Source of the DNA: Dermatemys mawii
Lineage: Eukaryota > Chordata > Testudines > Dermatemydidae
Assembly: GCA_007922305.1 (NCBI GenBank)
Contig: ML677342.1
Span: 1,193,355 to 1,257,354, forward strand
DNA: 64,000 nucleotides
Direction: 5' to 3'
Both the position numbers and the translations under genes were made by a program. Below, one piece after another: positions 26,173 through 37,739 of this stretch (position 1 is its first letter; the number at the start of each line of letters is the position of its first letter). The notes below the pieces were generated by a model. The model made no database searches and was not told where the DNA came from. It was given only the letters and a program-made list of their open reading frames with translations.

Positions 26173-27964
26173 TCTGCTCTGGCTGACTTCTGTACTCAGA
26201 ATTTTTGAAGCTGCTGCACTGCAGCTTCCCACTCCCTTCAAGTGAAACAGGAAAACCCTATAAATTAGGTGAGAGAAAGGAAAAATTACCAACAAGTAAA
26301 GATCATGGGGCTGATGAACAGTCAAAAAAAAAATGGAAGAGGTCCAGGGGAGGGAAATTGCATATATAATAAAAAAAAATTAAAACTTCCTTTGATTCTT
26401 TTCCCTCCTTCCTCCTATTCTGCTCCCCTACATCCTCTTTTCCTCCCTGTGAGTCAGCAATGTTCTCGTCCCCAGAATAAATATCTCTGATTTGTGCGTA
26501 GGTTATTGGCTGAGTGATAGATAACTTGATCTGGAGAATCCTAGCCCTCCCAGTGCAGTTTGGAAACACAATATAAACAAAACTATATTCCTGTTATTCT
26601 GCGGCAAAAGCCTGTCTGACCAGTTAGGAAGAAAAGATCTTAATTGTCAGCTGGCTGGTTTTGATTGGAAGCAACTGATGGCTAAATATATATTTTCTGG
26701 TGTGTGTGTAGAGCCGTGGCCATAGTCCCAAATGGCTAGATAAATTTTTTTATTTTTTAAATTTTCATGTTACTGGAAAGCGTTGTTAAGAATCATCCAG
26801 AACCAACCTGTGGCTCTGCTTTTCTCCCTCCTCACCATCCACTCAGACTGAGTGAGGAGAAGGCTTGGATAGCAAAGGTGGCACATTCAGCCAAAGGCTG
26901 CATGTGTCTGCTCTACGAGCAGAAATGACACCATCTCTATATTCAGTCACCTCAACCCTGCACACTCAGAACCTCATCTCTTATCATGGCTGACAAACAT
27001 GGCCTTTGACTATGGAGATATTTTGTTCTATGACACTTAGACCTCAGTTTATTTAGCATAAGATACGGTTATTACCTTATAAACAGGAAACACCTTCAAG
27101 TTATCATTGTAGTTAAAATAGGGTATGTGGGAGAAATTTTCATTTTACTCCATTTTATAATATAAAGATAAGGGGATATAGTAGTCAAGAAAACTGAAAC
27201 CAACAAATTTAGATGAGAAATACTCTTTTTACATGGTGAATAAGAAGTTTATTGTTGCATGAAATCATTGAGCATTTCAGAACATGAAAAACATTTGCTA
27301 GATCAGGAAGCTACAAGACATATCAGCACTCCTGCTTCCAAGTGTAAAATGAATACTTGTGAAATTAGGAAAGAAATCCCTCCTATGCCCCTGAGCCCCA
27401 CTATTGCCAACATATCACATTATACAGTTTGTGAACTGTATTGCAAGGGTTACTGAAGCATGAGGTATCAGTCACTGATAGAGTCCAGATACAGCACTAG
27501 AAGGACCACAAACCTGCTCTCTTATGGCATCTCTTGGGTTCCTATGTCACAGGCAAAATGTCACCATTTCTCTGCAAGATGCTTTTAAGTATTTAAGCAT
27601 GAAGGGGTTGTGGTAAAAGCTTCCCATACTTATTTTACTCAAAACTTGAGCCTAACTTGCAAAATGCTCCATATTTTCATTAAAATGCAAAATTAGGAAT
27701 TTTCACGTGTGATGAATGTCTTATTTACATACTTCTAACCTTGTAATTTTATGAGGGGTCCTGACACTGTAGAAACTTTATAAAGATCTCTTATGAAATT
27801 GCTGAAATTGAAATATATTAAGCCCAAAATGCATTAGAATGCAGTTGAGACCACTGGCATCTCTGCTATGAATGAGTTATGAAAAGTGTCTATAGGCATT
27901 GATAATTTCAATTCCATGATTTTAAGTCATTGTTCGTCTGTTAAGGTACTGTAAATTAGGGCTG

Positions 27965-28035
27965 ACTCTATGGCCTAGCGGGTGGAGACATGGGTTTGAA
28001 TTCCAGGTTTAGTCTCTCTCACTTGCCAAGCTCAG
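27965..28035 (+). repeat. tRNA-headed SINE fragment
   Basis: 'ctatggcctagcgggtggag' resembles a pol III A box (tggcctagcgggtgg), and 'gggtttgaattcc' about 25 bases on resembles a B box (GGTTCGANTCC form). The spacing is that of a tRNA gene, but acceptor stem and anticodon arm do not fold as a functional tRNA, so a tRNA-derived SINE head is the better call. Confidence 0.55.
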
Positions 28036-28444
28036 GAGATAGATGCACTAAAGGGAGTTCTCAGGAAAAGCAAATTTCATGTTTAATAGTGACCATTGCT
28101 AACTGGTCAGGAGCAGTATTTACTAAGCTCCTAAGAGAGCTCTCTTTAGCTTTTCTGAGTTGAAGTTAGTTCTTTCATTTTACAACCTGTATTCAGATAA
28201 GTGGGATATATGTGACTCCTTCTGATGGCCCAATGCCCCTCTTCTCTCTTGTACACACAAGCTTATCCCTGGATTTTATTTCCTGACCACGATCCCTCAC
28301 CATTAGAGCAAGACCAACTTTCATCTGTGGTGGGAAAAGTGGGATGCAGTGTATGATTGCAGTTGCGGTGGGAAATGGGGAGAACTCACTTCATAGGGAT
28401 GTGGCTGGAGAGGGACAAAATATGGAATACAGAAAATATGTGAG

Positions 28445-29870
28445 GATATGTCTACACTATGAAATAGGTCGATTTTATAGAAATCAATCTTTAGAAAGTG
28501 ATTTTATACAGTCCAGTGTGTATGGCCCCACTAAGCGCAATAAGTCGGCGGAGTAGATCCTCAATACCATGGCTAGCATTGACTCACAGAGTGGTGCACT
28601 GTGGGTAGCTATCCCACAGTTCTTACAGTCTCCGCTGCCCATTGGAATTCTAGATTAACCTCCCTATGCCTGATGGGGCAAAAACATTGCCGCAGGTGGT
28701 TTTGGGTACATGTTGTCAGTCTCCCCTCCCTCCATGAAAGCCACAGCAGACAATCGTTTCTCTCCTTTTTTCCTGGGTTACCCATGCAGACGCCATAGCA
28801 TGACAAGCATGGAGCCCGCTCAGCTCAGTGCTGCTGTTGTGAGTATTGTAAACACCTTGCGTATTATACTGAAAGCATGGGAAGTGGCAATTTGAACATC
28901 ATGGCAGCAGCAGGGCAGATTGATACAGTGGAACGCCGATTGTGGCCCTGGCAAACAAGCCAGACTGGGATGATTCCTAGTGGCTGCGAAACTTTTACAT
29001 GTGTAAGGCCACTTTCCTGGAAATTTGGGAGTTGCTTTCCTCTGCCCTGAATTGCAGGAATACAAAGATGAGAGCTGCCCTGACAGGTGAGAAGCAAGTG
29101 GTGATAGCCCTGTGGAAGCTTGCAATGCCTGACTGCTACCGGTCAGTCGGGAATCAATTTGGAGTAGGCAAATCTACTGTGGGGGCTGCTGTGATCCAAG
29201 TGGCCAATGCAATCCCTGACCTTCTGTTAACAAGGGTAGTGCCTCTGGGAAATGTGCAGGTCATAGTAGATGGCTTTGCTGCAATGGGGTTCCCTAACTG
29301 TGATGGGGCGATAAATTGAATGCATATGCCCATGTCGGCACTGGAGCACCTTGCCAACCAGAACCGTAAACCGCAAGGGGTACTTCTCAATGGTGCTGTA
29401 AGCACTGGTGCATCACAAGGGACGTTTCACCGACATCAGTGTGGGATGGGTGGGAAAGGTATATGATGCTTGCATCTTTAGGAACACAGGGCTGTTCGAA
29501 CAGCTGCAAGAAGGGGACTTACTTTCCAGACCATAAAATTATCATTGAGGATGTTGAAAGGTCTATAGTTATCCTTGGGGACCCCTGGCTCATGAAGCCA
29601 TACACAGGCAGCCTAGACAGTAGTAAGGAGCAATTCAACTATAGGCTGAACAAGTGCAGAATGGTGGTAAAATGTGCCTTGGGACATTAAAAGCTGTTTG
29701 CTGACTAGGTTAGACCTCAGCGCAACCAGTATTCCCATTATTATTGCTGCTTGCTGTGTGCTCCATAATATCTGTGAGAGTAAGGGGGAGACATTTATAG
29801 TGGAATGAGAGGTTGAAGCAAATCTCCAGGTGGCCGATTTTGAGCAGCCAGACACCAGGGCTATCAGTTT
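28445..29870 (+). mobile_element. PIF/Harbinger DNA transposon, truncated at the 3' side
   Basis: The left part starts near 'ggatatgtctacactatgaa', resembling the terminal sequence of a Harbinger family common in turtles. The transposase remnant follows from about 28999. The right end is missing: the transposase sequence stops around 29870 at EQPDTRAIS and runs directly into an unrelated hAT element, so no right terminal repeat or target duplication can be given. See the pseudogene entry for the broken frame. Confidence 0.8.
28999..29868 (+). pseudogene. Harbinger transposase (HARBI1-like DDE nuclease), broken
   Basis: Family role: DDE-type nuclease that cuts and joins Harbinger ends, usually with a separate Myb-like partner. 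The first block (28999-29319) holds a helix-turn-helix-like segment, YRSVGNQFGVGKSTVG, and then VIVDGFAAMGFPNCDGAIN before a TGA. The first catalytic aspartate expected in GAID is Asn here and the next codon is a stop. A second block (29439-29690) carries GTYFPDHKIIIEDVE, ILGDPWLMKPYTGSLDS and EQFNYRLNKCRMVV, the region of the second Asp (GDP) and the last acidic residue. A third stretch to 29868 ends with FEQPDTRAIS. Stops and frameshifts separate all blocks, so the copy is dead. No Myb-like partner gene is seen nearby. Confidence 0.85.
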
Positions 29871-29999
29871 TTACTGATTTTCAGTGATAAATTACCAGTA
29901 TTTTTAGTTAAAGGAATTCAGTTTTTACTGATTTAACACCCGTTTATCAATTCACTCCATATTTTTTGGGTGCTTATTTTTGCTAAAGACTAAAGCTTA

Positions 30000-30640
30000 C
30001 ACGATTGTTGTGTCCTGCAACTCTGAGATCAACACACAATCAACACAGAACACACACATCGGGAAGGTTGGAAAGAAGAAACATTACTATTGTGCTACAG
30101 TTAACTTACAGGGGGATTCCTGTTTCTTTGTGTCTGTTTAGCGCGGCACTGAATTTAAACAATCAGTCCTTCACAGATGAAGATATCCAATGCCCCCTAT
30201 CCAGCCGGTTACCTCTGTTAGTGCCAATCTCCTTATGGGTTTGGATGGACAAGCCTGGGTTCTTTTGGATCGCCACACAACCAGTCGTGCCTTTTCTGTG
30301 GCCGATTCCAGACTACCCCCAAACTGTCTTGTCCCACCTATAGGGCTCCCAGGGAAGAGCATTGCACTCTCTAGTAGTCAGGCTAGCTCTTCTTCCTGGG
30401 CTTTCCCTTGTCAGTCACTTCACTCTATCTCTTCCTTTGAGCAGGCACACCTGCAGTCCTTCCCCAAACCAACAGGACCCTCTGTTGTTTTAAATAATGT
30501 CTTTTCTTCTTGGTTGCCTAGCGGACTCCGAGTCTTCCCTTGACTCCTCCTTCCTACCAGGGACAGTGTGCTTCTTTCCGAGCTACCAGCACACAGAGCT
30601 CCAGGAAAGTAGGTAAACTCCTTGGAGGTTACAAATAGAT
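30000..30640 (+). other. GC-richer block inside the hAT copy, unassigned
   Basis: Base composition rises sharply compared with both sides, and the sequence is full of pyrimidine-rich words such as 'gctcttcttcctgggctttc' and 'ccttgactcctccttcctac'. Three overlapping open frames up to 117 codons occur on both strands but look like composition effects. It could be a solo LTR or another nested insertion. I see no matching direct repeats at the edges. Confidence 0.4.
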
Positions 30641-31139
30641 AAGGTTAAAAGGTAAACATGAGCCAAAAACAACAAGTCTATGCCTGAAGACGATCAAGCA
30701 AATCAATGCTTAGACATTTTCAAGAAAAGTAAGATGCGAGTGAAGAGGATGCATTGCGCTGAAAGTACTGCAGCATTGAATTCAGCGCTCTGCTGAGAGA
30801 ATAAAGGAGCATGTCAAAAGCAAGTGATTCAGGAAGCTTGAAGAAGAAAGTGTGCTTCAGCATAAACAGTCAATGCCTGGAGCTTTCACTAGGGTTTTAA
30901 TGAAAGAGAGGACATATCACAATTGGGTCAATGAATTTGTGCATGCTTTTTGTTTCACCAGCCACTGTTACAGAAGTGGGGCCTTCTGGTGACTTTGTGT
31001 AACAATACTGTTCAGCAGCAAAAACTCTTCCGGTTGCAGACAGCCTCACTTGTAAGTATCTGAAAGAATATGGAAACGCTTTAGTATCTAAACTGATGGA
31101 ACAAATTGATGGGAATATGGTGTCTTGTCTAATTTTTAA

Positions 31140-32345
31140 CACGTCTCCAGATCCTCTGGACTGCCCAATTTTTTGCCTTTGATTTGCGTTTTTTTGGTTT
31201 CAAAGCATTGTTTTGTGCTGATGTGACACTCATCTCCTCTGCTGACACCCATTTTGTCGAGGCAGCAGTAACTGACATGTTTGAGATGTACCAACTTATT
31301 TGGGAAGATGTGGCCACAACTAACTCTACCTCCTACATGGCTAAGTTTGCATGGGAGATTAAACACAACTAAGAAACCAGAGCAGCTATGTATTACCTGT
31401 CCTGCTCAGCTGATTAAGGTTGCACTGTCAGCAGCTACTGCTATAGAACAAATGAAAGCTGTGAAATCTTGTATCATTTTACTTGGGGTTGTCTTCAAGC
31501 ATGTGAACAAATTGAAGGCTTTTTTTACACAGTGTGAGACGAGTGCAGAGCCAACTGTTGATTACCTACCCCTGTTGTGCCATATCATGTCTGAGCTTGT
31601 GTAAATAATGCGTGGACTGTGCTAATGTGTCTCCTAGATCATCTTGAGTTTGTCGGTTCTAAAACAGAAATTCTGAAGAGATTGGCAAATAACCAAAATA
31701 ACTGCCAGATTCTGTGCACGAAGGTAATATTCATTGTTGAAAACTTGGAATCATTGTTTGACACACAGAAAACACTAGAGTTTTCTCTGACTACTGTGAA
31801 CACGTTCGCTAATACAGACATTTACTGGATCCTGACAACCAAAATCTAAGCTGAACTGAGCACAAAAGCTTCAGGAGAAATACCCAGCTGTTTCCACCCT
31901 GGAACACAAGAACCAAAACAGCATTCAAACCCTTCAACACAATGCTCAGTGAGAAATGGGAAAACTCAAATGTCATGGCTCATAGTCTGAACCCCAAAGT
32001 GTTTGGTGCTGAAGATACTTTTTGGAATTTTATCCACATGTTGCACCCCTTCCTCAAGATGAATTTTTCAGGAGACTATGATCATTATGCCAGAGTGTTT
32101 CAACCATTTGCCACTATAGACGAAATTTCAAATGTGAAAGGGGAATTTATTACTTATATGAACTTCACTAACCCTGACAGTGTGAAACTGGATGTGCTGA
32201 CAGTTTGGAATGGTCATCAAGACACTTCCCAACTTCAGCAAAGTGGCACGGTGAGTTTTGAGTGTACCCCTTGGATCTATTGATGCAGAGCACTTAGTTT
32301 CAAAGTTGGACTACCTCCAAGACAGCAAAAGGCTCAACATACCTT
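31140..32345 (+). pseudogene. hAT family transposase, broken
   Basis: Successive + strand frames carry QMKAVKSCIILLGVVFKHVN and CETSAEPTVDYLPLLCHIMS (31420-31600), ILKRLANNQNNCQILCTKVI (31670-31720) and FWNFIHMLHPFLKMNFSGDY with DSVKLDVLTVWNGHQDT (31940-32225). After a frameshift comes VLSVPLGSIDAE (about 32253-32290). That last word, followed by a serine/leucine run, is where the hAT C-terminal dimerisation motif lies (Pro...Ser...Glu-Arg-x-Phe-Ser type); here the Arg and Phe are changed. At least four frame breaks or stops are present. Assignment to hAT rests on this C-terminal signature. The catalytic residues upstream were not securely located. Confidence 0.6.
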
Positions 32346-32634
32346 GATGAAAATAATGTGAATATATGCAAACCAGGATTTCTAGAAAATCTAGCTCTGA
32401 GAGAGAAACATACCATTGTACATTTTAAAAAAATCAGTTATACTTTAGTAAAATGTTTATATTTTGAGCGGTTTATTTTCGCTTGATTTTTTCCTGATTT
32501 TTTTTTTTTAAATGTAACCCAATTTCATGCCGGTTTTAATGTTTGGAAAATAAACACTGAAAATGTCCCAGATTTTTTTTTTACAAATTAAAACTGAAAA
32601 CACGGAATATTAAGGATTTACCTGAGTTGTGAAA

Positions 32635-32750
32635 GGCCCAGGTACAAGTCCCTGGCCTAACTCCAGACCATGGATTTGAACATGCGTCCTCCCACATACT
32701 AGATGAGTTCCATAATCATTGGGCTGTTAGCTATTCAAGAATAAGAGTTT
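32635..32750 (-). repeat. tRNA-headed SINE, antisense
   Basis: On the minus strand the sequence reads 'gttcaaatccatggtctgga', containing a B-box-like GTTCAAATCC, preceded by 'ggaactcatctagtatgtgg' and an A-box-like 'agcccaatgattatgg'. On the + strand this is seen as 'ccatggatttgaacatgcgt'. The spacing fits a pol III tRNA-like promoter. The + strand segment 'ggcccaggtacaagtccctg' is a further B-box-like inverted copy typical of these SINEs. Confidence 0.6.
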
Positions 32751-33439
32751 CTCTCTGATTTTTCTTTTAAAAGGTATAGTTTTCATTCACTTGTGGAATG
32801 AATCCAAATGGCAAAATCTCCACATTTTTTGTGAAATGGAATTCTTGTTTTCTTTATTTCCTTCTGATTTCATGGCTCTCCAGAGCCACCTTTCTAAACC
32901 AGGAAGTATTGACAAGATTTTCTTAAGAATCAATCCTTAATTTTCAGAAGCTTATTGCTTCAAAGCTCACAATGCCATGCCATGAATTTGGAGATTAAAT
33001 TGTAAAGTCTGAGTTCACTGTTTTCTCTCAAACCATCTAATCTTCTGTTCTGTATTAGTTTTGATGATGCCGACATTTTCTCAGTCTTCTAATTCATAAT
33101 TTAGGAATAACTTAGGGTTCCACCCACAGATCTGCCAGGTGTCACAAATCTCACATGAAACCCAGGAGAAATACCCAGCATTTATCATGTCTCTTGTGCC
33201 TGTTTTACCTATCTGATAAAATGTTACGCATTTTGAGAATAGGGCTAACCTATAGCTTAAGGGAATGCACATTGAACTGCAAGTAACAAGAAAGCTCTAG
33301 TTGCAACTCCTTCAGTTGGCTGCTATTAATATTTCTATGCATTTCACAGCCCTTATTATTAACTAAGGCCTCATATTGTTACATTATGGAAAAGGCCTCT
33401 ATGATTCACTCATTTTACAAGCAAGATAGATGAGAGGTT

Positions 33440-33960
33440 ACACAGTCACCTCACAAAGAGGCCTCCCTCTCATCTTGTAGCCTCCATTTCATTCAGAATG
33501 CAACAGCTAAAGTCATCTTCCTAGCCTGTCACTCAGTCTTTATCATTCCTCTCCTTGAGACCCTCTAGGAGCACATTCACCTGCTACACCAAATTTTTGT
33601 TGCTTGTTTTCAGATCATCACAACCCTGGCCTCACATGCATTTCAGCACTTCTTTTATTACATTCCACCAGGACCACTTCGCTGCACTACTAGTCTTACA
33701 CTAGTCTCCCTTTGATTTCTTCTTCCTGTTCCATCTTGTACTTTCTTCCATGCTGTTCTCATTGCCTGGGATGTCCTTTCCCTCCTGAAAATTCACTTCT
33801 TTGAGAGTGCCACACATGCAAACTCATGCCATTACAATCTCAACACTCCATCTCCATTCTTCCTACAGATTTGTATTATGGAGCAGCAATAGCCACTTCA
33901 TTATTAAGGCGGAAGCTACCATCCCATTATAAGTGCAATTCTCTACTTCCTCCTCAGCTT
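33440..33960 (+). mobile_element. L2/L3-like LINE fragment (end of ORF2 and 3' region)
   Basis: A + strand frame gives QNATAKVIFLACHSVFIIPL, then IITTLASHAFQHFFYYIPPG, and later AWDVLSLLKIHFFESATHAN. This parallels the post-RT segment of L2/L3 elements, where an Asn/Ala-rich QNAAARL word is followed by HWLP and a YKAL region. Stops interrupt it. A related fragment from a similar element lies at 56840-57345. Confidence 0.6.
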
Positions 33961-35728
33961 CCTGAGGGGAAAAAATGGTGTTTCTGAAATTCCAAGGGTT
34001 GGGATTTTCTAGAAAGTTTGGTTACAAATCAGAAAAGATTGAAAGTTATGATGCTTTGAAAAGTTACTGAAGGTCATTTTTGAATATTTTGTTAAGTAGC
34101 ATGTCCTAGAAACTCCAGATTTGTTTTCTTTGCTGAAGAGAAATAGTAGTATGTGATGGTTACACCCCTCTCCATCTCACTTTTATCCCACCAGAATGTC
34201 ACAGGCTCCACCACTCCCTTTCCTCTTTAGTCTTCCTGCTGTCTTATTAGAATCACAGGCTGGCCAGTTCCCGAGTCCTTTTGTCTCAGCTTTTTCCCCA
34301 CATTGAGTCTCTTGAACTGCTTCTTGATGGGTGTGGAATTCTGCCCTGCGCTTCATCTTTTGGCCTAATCTGTTTCTGCCTCTAAGAAGACTAAAAAGGC
34401 AGCCTACAAGCATGCTCTGATATCAGCATTGTTCTATATTTCCATACTCTCAGTGGAAGGAACAGTTCTCTGAGGAGGCTCTCAGTCCCTCTCTCTCCAG
34501 ACTTCTCTCTCTGATGCTGCTGTAAGGAAGGTTCTAGATACTACCATCTACTCCCTCCCTTGTTGGACTCTATGGGGCTGCACTGAGGGGCCTAAAGGCT
34601 GCCAGCCTCTTCTTCCCTCACTCGCCTCCTGCTATTCTCTCCACTGCAGCGTTGGAGAGAAATGGGAGGGGGAGGTTTCTACCACAAAGATTTTAGTTTG
34701 ATTAAAAATAAAAGAAGGGGTTTAATTGGTTGGGATTAGCCCCATTAGATCTTCATTACAAGTTGCACCTGAGAGTGACAGTTTTAACTGGGGACAACCT
34801 GGCTCCAGCCATAATGAAACTAATAGGTGGTGATGGCCATTTTATATAAAGGTAAAAATTTGCAAAAGAAACCTGGGAAAAACTTTTTAAAACACTTTAA
34901 TAATATTGTGAGAGTTGGCAGCTCTATGACTCCAAATAAGATGTGACACCCAAGAGTGCTGGTAAGAGACTGTGTGGCTACAGTTACAGACTTTGTGTAT
35001 TAAGATGGACTGGAGATATTCTGAACAGATGGGCCTGTGATTTAAAATGGCAGGACAAATATTTTGCTTCCCTTTTTCTTGCCGCCCCTGCCCCCTGTTT
35101 TTTTGTTGCTTCTTGCTGCAGCCTTCTTTCCCCAAGAGGGGTTTCAGCCATTGCCACCACCCAGGCTCTAAGCTAGTTTCAGGTGTATGCAAACCAGGGT
35201 TTCAAATTAATTTTTAAAATTTATAAATTGAGTAGCTGCTGACAGGTATGTATTAGCAGTGATAGGAGATGACGGGGAAAGACAAGTGTCTGGGAAAGGC
35301 ATGAGGAAGCCGGGGGAATGCAATGGACTGTGAGGGGAACTTGGTGTCATGCAGACGTGCTCTCTGGTCTTGGAAATGAGGGCTATGAGAGATAGGAAAC
35401 TGGTATGACATGAAAGTGGGATGAAGGGTAAGTGAAAGGAACCAGGGAGCTAAGACGGGCAGTGTCAGAGTTGCAGAGGACTAGGGGACATGAAGGAGGA
35501 TGCAGTGAACTTAGTAGAGGATACAGAGAGAGGCAAGAAAAAGAAGATTGCCACTTAGGTAAACTTTGAATGCTTAGCATCTTCCAGATGTAAAACTTTT
35601 GTGGGTTTTTCAAAAGGGCTCAGAATTGAATATAACTCTGGTAACATTGAAGTCAGTGTCAAAGCTTCCACTGACTTCAGTGAGAGCAGAGATAGGAGAA
35701 CACTGAGTGCTTATTAAAATCACAGCCC

Positions 35729-35852
35729 AAGCAATTAACATTTCCATGTGGAAATTTTTTTCCCCTTCTATTCCCTTCACCATCTCCCCCAAGCAATTAA
35801 CATTTCCATGTGGAAATTTTTTTTCCCTTCTATTCCCTTCACCATCTCCCCC
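35729..35852 (+). repeat. Near-perfect 62-bp tandem duplication
   Basis: The unit from 'aagcaattaacatttccatg' to 'cccttcaccatctcccc' occurs at 35729-35790 and again at 35791-35852, differing only in the length of T and C runs. The identity implies a very recent duplication. No coding content. Confidence 0.95.
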
Positions 35853-36144
35853 CGCCCCCCAAATTTTTCAAATAAATCTTAAATAAAATATTAGCACTTT
35901 TGAAAATCCCAATTCCTATTCAAAGAACCAATTGCCAGTAAAATCCTAGTGATTTGTTACTGTGTTCAATGCATATATTGCTGTGAATTTGAGGAGATTA
36001 AATGAAATGTGAGTTGATGGTGTGAGTCAGGTAGAATGAGTTAATGAAGGACTGTACTGCTGTTCATTGCAGACATTTTAACATTTAGCATTGGGCTGTT
36101 TTGTTTTTTAAGATACTGTCTTTCTGTAAAGAAAACAGGATTTT

Positions 36145-36183
<39 letters not shown>
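36145..36183 (+). repeat. Compound (TG)n(AG)n microsatellite
   Basis: Eight TG dinucleotides are followed directly by eleven AG dinucleotides without interruption. Confidence 0.97.
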
Positions 36184-36419
36184 ACTGGTCACAAATGAAA
36201 TACTCTTTCAACCCTAACTCTTTAATGACAAGTTGCCAATTCCCTAGGTAATATCCACATGGTAATTGTCAAATGAATATCTCCTTAATCGTTTTTTATA
36301 TTTTTATGTAGTGATTTTCAGTTGTATTAGGTGAATTGCTCTTTATAAAAGTTTATTGAACAGGGAAGAATTTTATAATAATAAGAATCATAATAAATAA
36401 TAAAAATTCCCACTTAAAG

Positions 36420-36600
36420 GGAAAGAGTATTGTCTCATGTTTAAAGCAGGATCATGAGAAATGAGTTCTGGGCTCTTCTCACAACTCTGTTACTGACCCA
36501 AAGTGTAACTCATTTCCTGTATGTTTAACATGTATCCTCTGCCTGAGTGCACAGAGATATAACAAGGCTTTGAGATCCTAGGATGAAAGATAACTAGAAA
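36420..36600 (+). repeat. MIR-like core SINE, diverged
   Basis: The order 'gtttaaagcaggatcatgag', 'atgagttctgggctcttctc', 'acaactctgttactgaccca' and the late 'caaggctttgagatcctagg' corresponds to head, core and tail of a MIR-type SINE on the + strand. It resembles the copies at 125-320 and 47750-47930. Confidence 0.6.
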
Positions 36601-37739
36601 AATACAGCATTATTAAACTTACTTTACGTGAGACTATTTCAAAATAATTCAGTTGTGGTATTGTACACATTTCTCTCCTTTAGAAAATATTGGGGTACCT
36701 GAATCAACATGGAAAAGAAAGAACTAGTACAGAAACTTAAAATTGATTTGATTTGATCATCTCAGAACATGGTTGAGATTGATTAAAAGTTTAAAGTAGT
36801 ATATGTAGTTGCTGAGTGTTAGTTATCTAGGTCTTGTTCTGAGCTGGCTCAACCCCTACTGAAAATCGTAGCTACTGAGTTCACTGAGCATGTTGCTAGA
36901 TTTGTAACTTTCCAGCAACAGGTTAGCTGGAAAAAATCTGTAAAATTTGGCACTGGAACAAGAAATATGTGAACCTGTCACCGTGAGCAGTCTCAAAGGG
37001 CAAGCTGCTTTGCATGAGCTAATTAACCTTAGGAAATAATTACACAAATATGCAAATGTTGTTTAGATAATTCCATGTGTTATCAGCTCAGGTAGTCCAT
37101 CATAACAGCAGACCTTGCAACGTTTAGGTGTTAGAATCTGGCATAGTTGATAAGGCTTTGGTTTCTGTCTCTCTTCAGCATGGTATTTCACAATTAATGA
37201 CTGCAATATTACATTAGTAAATTCAACCTGTATTTTGAATGCAGCAGAACATAGCACTGTATTTACTGTATACACACTGCTTATCTGTGTACTCTAGTGG
37301 CTTGATTCATTAAAATGTTATATATCTTACAACTCTTATACTGGCAAACTATACAATATTGCAAAAATGACAAACAAAAAAATGAGGCCACTCATCATGT
37401 TATTTGCAAAATAGACTTGCCAGAGAATTTACCCACAATCATTTGTTTGTTTCCGATACAGTTACAAGGTAAAGTATTTTACTTGCTATTTGCAACAGGA
37501 CAGCTGAATTTTCTCATAGTGCAAGCAGTACATTATATCTGCTTGGAACAGAAAACATTTGGCAGCATTTTATAAAACAATGCTTCTTGTTAATATTCTA
37601 CAGATTCGGAGATGTTGTTAATATGAATATGCAATACATAATTAAATTCTGCAGGTCCAAACTGGAGAAAACAGTACCAAGGATAACAAAAACAATATAA
37701 TAACACAATATATATTTTCACATCAGCTGATAAATTTTA

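Larger units (their letters stand above)
29872..32640 (+). mobile_element. hAT-like DNA transposon, degenerate, interrupted by a foreign block
   Basis: An AT-rich left segment ('tttttactgattttcagtga') and an AT-rich right segment ('ttatattttgagcggtttat', 'aaactgaaaacacggaatat') frame a decayed transposase between about 31140 and 32345. The 5' limit is set by the end of the Harbinger sequence. No clear terminal inverted repeat or 8-bp duplication was found, so the ends are approximate. A GC-richer block at about 30000-30640 does not look like part of the hAT body. Confidence 0.6.

Noticed and set aside
27965..28035. Possible functional tRNA gene
   Set aside because: A- and B-box-like words are present but the cloverleaf arms do not pair. 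A SINE head explains it better.
30005..30543. Overlapping 112- and 117-codon + strand ORFs
   Set aside because: Both come from a GC- and pyrimidine-rich block with few stops in any frame. No domain or start context.
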